A DNA stretch of 38,194 bases, taken from NCBI GenBank assembly GCA_017889585.1, contig JAGFZX010000030.1, forward strand, positions 1-38,194. The letters run 5' to 3'. The first letter of the stretch is position 1; each line of letters starts with the position of its first letter. Both the position numbers and the translations under genes were made by a program. The notes below the pieces were generated by a model. The model did no database searches. It worked only from the letters and a program-made list of their open reading frames with translations, and was not told the origin of the DNA. Below are positions 31,998 to 38,194 of the stretch, in pieces. The stretch comes from Bacillota bacterium. GTDB lineage: Bacteria; Bacillota; Negativicutes; DSM-13327.

Positions 31998-33335
31998 TTA
32001 GTTGGATATTTTTTCTGCGACTACATCATAAGTAAAACCTTGTACAACTTTAGCCTTAATGATATCTCCAGGCGTACAATCAGCAGCATTTTCAATATAA
32101 ATTTGTCCATCCACATCCGGTGCCTCTCGATAGGAACGGCCTGACACAATCGTCTCTTGATCAGTACTCACTTGTTCAATTAATATCTCTAGCACTGTAC
32201 CTTCTAGTTGTTGATTAAGTTCTTCAGATATTTGGCATTGTAGAGACATTAGATTATGATAGCGTTCTTGTTTGACTTCATCATCAATTTGATCAGGAAG
32301 ATTACTTGCTACTGTATCTTCTTCCTGGGAATAAGTAAATACTCCTACCCGGTCAAATCTTTGAGCAATGACAAATTGCCGCAAAGATTCAAAATGAGCG
32401 ACCGTTTCTCCAGGAAAACCAACAATAAAAGATGTACGAATCGTAATACCAGGAATCTTAACACGTAACTTGGCTAAAAGATTTTCAATATCTTTCTGGC
32501 CATCTTGACGAAACATAGCTTTTAAAATATCGTCATGAGAATGTTGTAATGGTAAGTCAATATATTTGCAAATTTTAGGTTCTGTAGCAATGAGTTCAAT
32601 AAGTTCATCGGAAAAATATTTAGGATAGCAATAAAGTAATCTAATCCACATAAGACCATCAATTTTAACCAGCTCTTTTAGAAGGTCAGTTAGTTTAGGT
32701 GAACCATATAAATCACGACCATAACTAGTAGTATCTTGCGCAATAAGGTTAATTTCTTTAACACCACTAGTGACAAGATTTTTGACTTCATTAACGATAG
32801 ATTCAATGGGTCTGCTACGAAAAATACCTCTGACTTTAGGAATTACACAATATGAGCAACAATTACTACACCCTTCGGCAATTTTAACATAGGAACTATA
32901 AAAAGGTGTTGTATTAATACGTGGCATAGTTTCATTATAAATAGTATTTGTTTCATTAATCAATAATACACGATTTTTATTACCAATAGTTGTATTTATT
33001 GCTTCAATAATGCGGTGCCAAGCTCCGGTGCCAACAATGGCATCTACCTCTGGTAATTCATCCAATAATTCTTGTTGGTAGCGTTGGCCAAGGCAACCAG
33101 CTACAATTAGGCACTGACATTTACCTTGTGTTTTATATTCAGCCATTTGGAGAATTGTTGTAATTGATTCTTCTTTTGCTGATTCAATAAAACTACAGGT
33201 ATTGATAATTAGAATATCGGCTTCCTGGGGAGCTTCGGTTAATTTAATATTATTGGCGGCTAATAGTCCGAGCATGACTTCAGTGTCTACAAGATTTTTA
33301 GCACATCCCAGGCTTATAAACCCGGCTTTTAACAT
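31998..33335 (-). CDS. rimO: ribosomal protein S12 methylthiotransferase RimO
   Basis: RimO is a radical-SAM enzyme that methylthiolates an aspartate of ribosomal protein S12. The 445-aa product begins GFISLGCAKNLVDTEVMLG, the family signature, with further cluster cysteines in NTCSFIE and AGCLGQ. The radical-SAM motif is CSNCCSYC (about 155-162), and a C-terminal TRAM domain is present. SLGCAKN and EGCSNCCSYC distinguish it from MiaB at 17309-18634. ATG with AGGAGG upstream. It follows the solute-binding protein gene by 22 bases. Confidence 0.95.
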   Translation of the reverse strand: MLKAGFISLGCAKNLVDTEVMLGLLAANNIKLTEAPQEADILIINTCSFIESAKEESITTILQMAEYKTQGKCQCLIVAGCLGQRYQQELLDELPEVDAIVGTGAWHRIIEAINTTIGNKNRVLLINETNTIYNETMPRINTTPFYSSYVKIAEGCSNCCSYCVIPKVRGIFRSRPIESIVNEVKNLVTSGVKEINLIAQDTTSYGRDLYGSPKLTDLLKELVKIDGLMWIRLLYCYPKYFSDELIELIATEPKICKYIDLPLQHSHDDILKAMFRQDGQKDIENLLAKLRVKIPGITIRTSFIVGFPGETVAHFESLRQFVIAQRFDRVGVFTYSQEEDTVASNLPDQIDDEVKQERYHNLMSLQCQISEELNQQLEGTVLEILIEQVSTDQETIVSGRSYREAPDVDGQIYIENAADCTPGDIIKAKVVQGFTYDVVAEKISN

Positions 33336-33357
33336 GGATTTTCCTCCTAGAGTTTGT

Positions 33358-34401
33358 TTATTTAGAAGCGAACCTTACTGTTTTTACCCATTTATCAAGC
33401 AACTGATTTTTCTGTTCAGTTGTAAAATTTTCTTTACTTTCCCAGAGTTTTATGTTTTTAGTGGCGTATTGTTTATAATTAAGAGTTTCTGGATTAGTGG
33501 GAATGAAATAAAAATTATTTTGTTTCAAGATATTGTGGGCGGTGTCTTGTAGTAGCCAATCAATAAATTGTTTAGAAGCAGCTTCCTGTTGTGTACCTAC
33601 AAGTAATCCTACACCAGTTAATAAAAAAGCAGTTCCATCTTCAGGATACATTATTTTAATTGGGAAATTATTATTAATATAACGCAGGGTTTCACTTTGT
33701 GTTGCAATAGCAATATCAGCTTCTCCCATGCCAACCATACGTACGGGGGTAGCTAAAAATTTAGGATATTGCACAATTTGCCTATGAACTTTATTCAAAT
33801 AGGTAAATGTTTGTGCTTCTCCATTAACAGTGATTAGCGTATAGAGCAAATTAGCGGAGGCTTCTGCTGCTAAAAAATCAGTTAGACATATACGATACTT
33901 ATTATCTTGTATAATGTCATTCCATTTATTAGGCACTGTAGGGACATTCTTAAGAAAATCTTGATTTGCAGCAAAGACAATCGGGTCATACCAAAGACCT
34001 GTCCAAAAATTATTTTCATCTTTGAAACGTTCAGATATAATGTCTGTTTGCTCAGAAGTATATGGTAGTAATGTATTACTTTTTTTTGCTTTTTCTAATA
34101 CAGTGTGATTGGCAATAATGATATCAGCATTAGGCTCAGTATTTTTTACGATAATACGTGTTAGTAAATCCTGTTCAGATAATGGTACAAGATTTATACG
34201 TATGTTTTGAGTTCTTTCGTATTCTTGTGCTAATATTGCTATTGGTTCTATTGGTAAAGTCGTATAAACATTAATACTTATAATATTTTTATTGTTTTCT
34301 GGATTTGGCCTGCCTGCATAGCCAGATAAATAAGTACTACCAGTAATTATTGTTACAACTAAAAAAAATGCTATTAATAAAAGCGGCTGATAACGACGCA
34401 T
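33358..34401 (-). CDS. orphan extracellular solute-binding protein
   Basis: The 347-aa product has an N-terminal signal/anchor (basic start MRRYQ, hydrophobic 7-25) with no Cys lipobox. The rest resembles periplasmic binding proteins of the iron/spermidine type: INVYTTLPIEPIAILAQEYE near residue 44, IIIANHTVLEKAKKSN, WYDPIVFAANQDFL, GMGEADIAIATQSE and GVGLLVGTQQEAA. These capture a ligand for an ABC transporter, but no permease or ATPase gene is adjacent. It has its own promoter and reads into rimO. Ligand unknown; it could instead be a sensor. Confidence 0.8.
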   Translation of the reverse strand: MRRYQPLLLIAFFLVVTIITGSTYLSGYAGRPNPENNKNIISINVYTTLPIEPIAILAQEYERTQNIRINLVPLSEQDLLTRIIVKNTEPNADIIIANHTVLEKAKKSNTLLPYTSEQTDIISERFKDENNFWTGLWYDPIVFAANQDFLKNVPTVPNKWNDIIQDNKYRICLTDFLAAEASANLLYTLITVNGEAQTFTYLNKVHRQIVQYPKFLATPVRMVGMGEADIAIATQSETLRYINNNFPIKIMYPEDGTAFLLTGVGLLVGTQQEAASKQFIDWLLQDTAHNILKQNNFYFIPTNPETLNYKQYATKNIKLWESKENFTTEQKNQLLDKWVKTVRFASK

Positions 34402-34433
34402 ATTCTACCTCCATTATCAATTAGACCAACAAT

Positions 34434-34462
34434 ACTATATAACTTATTTGCTTACTATGCAA
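34434..34462 (-). promoter_or_regulatory. sigma-A promoter of the solute-binding protein-rimO unit
   Basis: Minus-strand TTGCAT (34457-34462), 17 bases, TATAGT (34434-34439). The start codon is about 30 bases further. Confidence 0.65.
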
Positions 34463-34488
34463 GTCTTTTTTGCAAAACATAAAGAATA

Positions 34489-34509
34489 CTTGACTGCCCT
34501 TAGTTGGAA
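34489..34509 (+). repeat. degenerate half of family A repeat
   Basis: CTTGACTGCCCTTAGTTGGAA matches the right half of family A (CTTAGTTGCCCTTACTTGGAA) at 17 of 21 bases. It begins the 357-base gene-free stretch 34402-34758, which is made almost wholly of repeats: this fragment, a family B copy and a family A copy. Confidence 0.55.
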
Positions 34510-34530
34510 TTGGAGAGTATTATACTTTTT

Positions 34531-34643
34531 GAAGACTTGGCTTGTGTCAAGTCTTCAGACGCAGGCAGGAAGGAGGGGTGACTGATAACGCATCGAACAA
34601 AATTCATCACATCGTCGCTGAAGTAACTTGTGCCTGCTTTTTG
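34531..34643 (+). repeat. dispersed intergenic repeat, family B, copy 4 (long form)
   Basis: Begins with a hairpin GAAGACTTG/CAAGTCTTC (34531-34556), then CAGACGCAGGCAGGA, core GACTGATAACGCATCGAACA, CATCACATCGTCGCTGAAG, and ends TGTGCCTGCTTTTTGG. It aligns over its whole length with 8197-8303. It lies between genes, not touching either. Confidence 0.8.
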
Positions 34644-34679
34644 GATTCGAGAAAGTAATATACCTGTTGATTCCATAAA

Positions 34680-34739
34680 AAAACTTGGCTTGCGCCAAGT
34701 TTTAGAGCCAATGAAAATCTTAGTTGCCCTTACTTGGAA
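34680..34739 (+). repeat. dispersed repeat, family A, copy 2, including a terminator hairpin
   Basis: The stem AAAACTTGGC/GCCAAGTTTT (34680-34703) has a run of seven T beyond it on the minus strand, so it terminates the 131-aa gene. CTTAGTTGCCCTTACTTGGAA follows (34719-34739), identical to the sequence at 28716-28736. Confidence 0.75.
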
Positions 34740-34758
34740 GAGAAAAAGTGACCTATGT

Positions 34759-35154
34759 CTATATCACTGCTATAAATTCACAATGATGTTCAACGATATC
34801 GTTTTGAGAATCTATTAAACTTACTTGTAGTTCATAAATTCCGTCATTTGTAAAATCAATATTTTCTAACAGAAGACTGTTAACTTGCCGATATGTGCTA
34901 TTTCTTAAGGAAAATGGTCCATTTTCCCCATTAGCCACTATTCTACCATCTGGTGCTACTATTTCAATTTTTTCTGTATATGATTTATTTAAACAATTAC
35001 TTCCTCCCCGCCAAATAGTAAGAACCGTAAAAGGTTGAGAATAACCCATGGTATATTGACTAAATTCATTATAGATATTATGTCGCCCATTTTCATCGGT
35101 TGTCACGCCTTCGCACAATAAGGTTGCTTGTAGATAAGGTTTACTATGTTCCAT
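34759..35154 (-). CDS. hypothetical protein (131 aa), beta-rich
   Basis: Unrecognised with certainty. The sequence is mostly short beta-strand segments (PYLQATLLCEGVTTDENG, PFTVLTIWRGGSN, YTEKIEIVAPDGRIV, DFTNDGIYELQVSLID), in the style of a small beta-sandwich found in some uncharacterised Firmicute proteins. There is no signal peptide or membrane segment; three cysteines are present. ATG with GGAGG upstream. An inverted repeat lies upstream and a repeat-derived terminator downstream, so it is probably monocistronic. No function is proposed. Confidence 0.7.
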   Translation of the reverse strand: MEHSKPYLQATLLCEGVTTDENGRHNIYNEFSQYTMGYSQPFTVLTIWRGGSNCLNKSYTEKIEIVAPDGRIVANGENGPFSLRNSTYRQVNSLLLENIDFTNDGIYELQVSLIDSQNDIVEHHCEFIAVI

Positions 35155-35178
35155 AATGTGCCTCCATTCTGTTGATAG

Positions 35179-35207
35179 ATATCATTTAGTATGACCTAGA
35201 ATGATAT
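35179..35207. promoter_or_regulatory. operator-like inverted repeat upstream of the 131-aa gene
   Basis: Perfect arms ATATCATT (35179-35186) and AATGATAT (35200-35207) with 13 bases between. The position 25-53 bases before the start codon fits a repressor site. No clear -35/-10 pair at good spacing was identified. Confidence 0.35.
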
Positions 35208-35229
35208 TTATATGTAAATAATTAGTGGC

Positions 35230-35261
35230 AAAAGCAGACTAGTGTTTTCTAGTCTGCTTTT
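35230..35261 (-). terminator. ygiQ terminator overlapping its stop codon
   Basis: Perfect 13-bp stem AAAAGCAGACTAG/CTAGTCTGCTTTT with a 6-base loop. It covers the ygiQ stop codon (35239-35241); a T run ends the minus-strand arm. Confidence 0.8.
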
Positions 35262-37137
35262 TTGTATTTTTTATATGAGATACGGCAACCTTACGCTGGT
35301 TTGGTTTATTTGTAGATAAACTAGGCTTATTAATATGCCTCTGTGGCGGACGAATTAAACATTTAGGTCCATGACCAATAAGGTCTTGGCGATTAGCTTT
35401 TGTGAGGGCTTCATACACTAAAGGATAATTCTTAGGATCTCGGTATTGCATTAATGCTCTCTGCATTTTCTTTTCATGGATATTTTTTGCTACATAGATT
35501 TTTTCACCAGTAAGAGGATTCATTTCTGTATAATACATACAAGTAGATAAACTGCCTGGAGTAGGAATAAAATCTTGTACTTGTTCAGGTCTATAGTTTA
35601 AGTCTCGAATAAATTCAGCGAGTTCAATCGCCTCTTTAAGTCCAGCACCTGGATGGCTAGACATGAAATAGGGGACTAGATATTGTTCTTTACCCAGAAT
35701 CTCATTGACACACTTAAAAGCTTTGCTAAACTTGAGATAGACATTCTTACCTGATTTGCCCATTAAATGAGTAACGTGTGGGGAGATATGTTCTGGAGCA
35801 ACTTTAAGTTGGCCACTAACATGATGTTCACACAATTCCCGTAAAAATTCTTCACTATTTTTATCAGCGATTAGATAATCATAGCGTAATCCAGAACGGA
35901 TAAAAACTTTTTTCACGCCAGGTAAAGCACGTAAAGTTCGTAATAGTGTTAAATAATCACTATGACTGGGAGCTAATTCTTTGCATGGATTTGATCCTAA
36001 GCACTGACGTCCTTTACATGTGCCACGTTCAGATTGATGCTCACACGATTGTATTCGAAAATTAGCAGTAGGGCCACCAACGTCATGAATGTAGCCTTTA
36101 AAATCAGGCATTGCAGTGATTAATTTTGCTTCATTTATTATTGATTCTTGGCTTCGGCTTTGAATAATACGTCCTTGATGGGAAACAATAGCGCAAAATG
36201 AACAGCCGCCAAAACAACCTCGATGGCTGACTAAACTGTATTTGACTTCTAGAATTGCAGGTACTCCACCAGCTTTTTCATAGCTAGGGTGATAAGTGCG
36301 CTGATAAGGAAGATCATAAATCTCATCCATTTCCAAAGTTGTCAATGGCATAGCCGGTGGATTTTGTATTACAGAAAATTCACCATGATTCTGCACAATG
36401 GTTTTGCCGCGAACAGCATCTTGCTCTTGATATTGAATGTTAAAAGCTTGGGTAAAAGCTTTTTTATCCCCGATTACATCCTCATAGCTGGGCGCTTCAA
36501 TATAATCCCAAAGATGTTCCAACGAGTCAGCTTTATAACAAGTGCCTTGTACGTTACGGATATCTGCAACAGCAATGCCTTGATTTAACTGATCGGCAAT
36601 TTCTTTTATCTGCTTTTCACCCATACCGTAGATTAAAAGATCAGCTCGACTATCAATCATGATGGAACGGCGTACAGAGTTTGACCAATAATCATAATGA
36701 GCAAAACGCCGTAAGCTTGCTTCAATGCCCCCAATAATAAGGGGTATATTTTTCCAAACTTCACGAATGCGGTTACAGTAGACAATAGTCGCTCGATCTG
36801 GACGGCACCCAGCTTTGCCTCCTGGTGAATAATTATCAGTACTACGGTATTTTTTGGCAGCCGTAAATTTATTTAACATGGAATCAAGATTGCCAGCAGA
36901 TACTAATACCCCTAAGCGAGGTTTCCCCATTTTCTTAAAATCAAGTGTTGATCGCCAATCAGGTTGAGCAATAATGCCTACACGATAGCCGTATTTTTCT
37001 AATAAACGACCAATAATAGCAGGTCCAAAGCTAGGATGGTCAACATAAGCATCACCGCTAATAAATAAAAAATCTAATCTATCCCAACCACGGTTGACCA
37101 TATCTTCTTTGCATATTGGTAAAAAATCATTTTTCAT
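35239..37137 (-). CDS. YgiQ family radical-SAM protein
   Basis: The 632-aa product matches YgiQ: an N-terminal cobalamin-binding-like region ([19 protein letters not shown] near residues 23-41), then [17 protein letters not shown], the radical-SAM cysteines CFGGCSFC (about residues 308-315) and a Cys-rich segment ([15 protein letters not shown]). The C-terminus is basic. The reaction is unknown for the family. It is slightly shorter than the E. coli protein (about 740 aa) but complete by its C-terminal domain. ATG with AGGAG upstream. It follows rodZ by 42 bases, with a weak hairpin between. Confidence 0.93.
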   Translation of the reverse strand: MKNDFLPICKEDMVNRGWDRLDFLFISGDAYVDHPSFGPAIIGRLLEKYGYRVGIIAQPDWRSTLDFKKMGKPRLGVLVSAGNLDSMLNKFTAAKKYRSTDNYSPGGKAGCRPDRATIVYCNRIREVWKNIPLIIGGIEASLRRFAHYDYWSNSVRRSIMIDSRADLLIYGMGEKQIKEIADQLNQGIAVADIRNVQGTCYKADSLEHLWDYIEAPSYEDVIGDKKAFTQAFNIQYQEQDAVRGKTIVQNHGEFSVIQNPPAMPLTTLEMDEIYDLPYQRTYHPSYEKAGGVPAILEVKYSLVSHRGCFGGCSFCAIVSHQGRIIQSRSQESIINEAKLITAMPDFKGYIHDVGGPTANFRIQSCEHQSERGTCKGRQCLGSNPCKELAPSHSDYLTLLRTLRALPGVKKVFIRSGLRYDYLIADKNSEEFLRELCEHHVSGQLKVAPEHISPHVTHLMGKSGKNVYLKFSKAFKCVNEILGKEQYLVPYFMSSHPGAGLKEAIELAEFIRDLNYRPEQVQDFIPTPGSLSTCMYYTEMNPLTGEKIYVAKNIHEKKMQRALMQYRDPKNYPLVYEALTKANRQDLIGHGPKCLIRPPQRHINKPSLSTNKPNQRKVAVSHIKNTKKQTRKH

Positions 37138-37156
37138 GAATCGATTTCTCCTAAAG

Positions 37157-37178
37157 AAAACTTGTCTTACACCAAAGG
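37157..37178 (-). terminator. weak hairpin after rodZ, degenerate ACTTGGC type
   Basis: AAAACTTGTCTTACACCAAAGGTTT is a decayed version of the ACTTGGC hairpins at 8198 and 34680. On the minus strand TTTTCTTTAGG follows. It may only weakly end transcription between rodZ and ygiQ. Confidence 0.4.
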
Positions 37179-37179
37179 T

Positions 37180-37920
37180 TTATTGTTTAGCTACAAAAGT
37201 TTTGACGACAACTTCACCTTTTGCTCCCATCTTTCCTATAGATTGCCCATTAGAGATTAGATCAATCCCACCTGCATTACCAGCAGTAATTGTTATATTT
37301 TTTTGAGCCTCCCAAGTGATGGTATCACCATTTAGCGGAGTACCTTCATAAATGATCTTTCCATCAGCAGTTACTGATGTCCAGCATTTCTCTGTATATT
37401 TCGCCGTAATTACTACAGGATTAGTTGGGGCAGGTGGAATAACAGATTGGGGTGGCTGAGGTTGACTTGGGGGTGTTGGATTAGTTTCTATTTGTTTGTT
37501 TGTTTGCGGTTCTGTAGCTTGTTTGGGGCTAGTCAATAGCCACCATGCTGATCCGGCTACACATACAGCCAACAGACTAATCATTAACAATTTATTAGAG
37601 TTCTTGTTATTTTTAGACGGCTGTTCTGATTTGTTTGCCGAAGTCTCAATAGTATCTGGAGATATATCTACAGTTGCTGAAGGAATAGGTTTTTGAGATT
37701 GGCGGTATAAATCGACCATCTCTTGCCCATTAAGCCCAAGATAATTAGCATAATTGCGGATAAAGCCTTTTAAATATACTTCACCGGGCACTAGGTTATA
37801 ATTACCTTCTTCAATTGCATTTATATAGAAACTTCTTATACTGATAGCACTTTCTATTTCTTTTACAGATAAGCCTTTTTTCTCCCGTTCGTCACGTAAT
37901 AATTCACCCACAGTTTGCAT
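37180..37920 (-). CDS. RodZ-like HTH membrane protein
   Basis: The 246-aa product has an N-terminal Xre/HTH_25 helix-turn-helix (residues 1-70; VGELLRDEREKKGLSVKEIE, then YLKGFIRNYANYLGL), a transmembrane helix (about 109-130), a Pro/Gln-rich periplasmic linker (about 135-165) and a C-terminal DUF4115-type beta domain (about 168-246). RodZ links MreB to the elongation machinery and sets rod shape; this one has the canonical architecture. ATG with AGGGGG upstream. It starts four bases after the stop of the upstream mnmH-like gene. Confidence 0.9.
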   Translation of the reverse strand: MQTVGELLRDEREKKGLSVKEIESAISIRSFYINAIEEGNYNLVPGEVYLKGFIRNYANYLGLNGQEMVDLYRQSQKPIPSATVDISPDTIETSANKSEQPSKNNKNSNKLLMISLLAVCVAGSAWWLLTSPKQATEPQTNKQIETNPTPPSQPQPPQSVIPPAPTNPVVITAKYTEKCWTSVTADGKIIYEGTPLNGDTITWEAQKNITITAGNAGGIDLISNGQSIGKMGAKGEVVVKTFVAKQ

Positions 37921-37924
37921 GAAT

Positions 37925-38194
37925 TTACCCCCTTAGTTCTTCCAAATAATCAATTATTTGCAATGATGCCAACTCCAGGTCATCGCAATTTACAGTTAAA
38001 TTATAGTTATTTTTATCTAATTTCTCATACCCATATAACGGGTCATAATAATCTACAAGTAAGGTGCGTACCACATTGCGGATTTCTCCACTATCGAAAT
38101 CAGATAATAATTTATTCATTTTATTTGTACTAAACCGTTTACTCAAAGCCGTTAAGCTACTAATTATTTCATTGGTATTTGTTTTATTTAAATC
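37925..38194 (-). CDS. C-terminal part of probable tRNA 2-selenouridine synthase MnmH (5' end off the window)
   Basis: The frame is open from the right edge to the stop at 37925-37927, giving 89 visible residues with no need for a start in the window (a TTG at 38144-38146 has no Shine-Dalgarno). The fragment ends ...RTLLVDYYDPLYGYEKLDKNNYNLTV...YLEELRG. The LLxxYYDPLY motif is typical of the C-terminus of MnmH (SelU/YbbB), which exchanges sulfur for selenium in the wobble uridine of some tRNAs. The assignment rests on this short motif. Confidence 0.55.
   Translation of the reverse strand, partial: DLNKTNTNEIISSLTALSKRFSTNKMNKLLSDFDSGEIRNVVRTLLVDYYDPLYGYEKLDKNNYNLTVNCDDLELASLQIIDYLEELRG

Noticed and set aside
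2420..34739. A CRISPR array formed by the short repeats
   Set aside because: Copies are scattered over 32 kb in both orientations without regular spacers or cas genes.

Overview
The window looks like a chromosomal segment of an endospore-forming, low-GC Firmicute. The best guess is the Negativicutes (a Sporomusa/Pelosinus-type organism). Sporulation genes (spoVK, spoVS and sigma-H-like promoters) sit beside hfq, a classic miaB-mutS-mutL-miaA-hfq run, and a rodZ-ygiQ-rimO-cinA-recA-recX-rny-ymdB-spoVS run. The taxon is an inference from gene order and protein similarity. No rRNA, tRNA, IS element, phage or CRISPR array was seen.

Layout. lexA is the only confident plus-strand gene and ends against the rest at a 24-bp bidirectional terminator. 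Everything else is on the minus strand. From low to high coordinate: a VanW/G5 wall-associated protein; a PRC-barrel protein; a TPR membrane protein with a recent tandem duplication behind two sigma-H-like promoters; a methionine gamma-lyase-like enzyme overlapping hflX; a compact cluster (spoVK, a small GTPase, a short UbiA-like membrane protein and a 65-aa membrane peptide); the hfq-miaA-methyltransferase-mutL-mutS-miaB operon read from a strong promoter upstream of miaB; a TSUP transporter; a P-loop/Asp23 fusion; a coiled-coil protein; PHP phosphoesterase and pepA; spoVS; ymdB; an unknown gene; rny; recX-recA; a DEAD-box helicase and cinA; rimO with an orphan solute-binding protein; an unknown 131-aa gene; ygiQ; rodZ; and the 3' end of a probable mnmH.

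Regulation. lexA and recA carry near-identical SOS boxes overlapping sigma-A promoters, so the LexA regulon can be read at both ends of the window. RNA metabolism is strongly represented (hfq, rny, ymdB, DEAD-box helicase, miaA, miaB, rimO). rny has a consensus promoter and a strong Shine-Dalgarno but no AUG, GUG or UUG at its start, so an AUU start is proposed.

Most unusual items: (1) an intergenic repeat family of about 65 to 110 bp with four copies, one of which supplies the 3' end of a gene; (2) a second repeat family built on ACTTGGC hairpins; (3) an HflX whose N-terminal extension carries a full JAMM metal-protease motif; (4) the spoVK/GTPase/UbiA-like/peptide cluster, the best candidate here for an undescribed system; (5) the non-canonical rny start; (6) a 58-bp perfect palindrome upstream of cinA.
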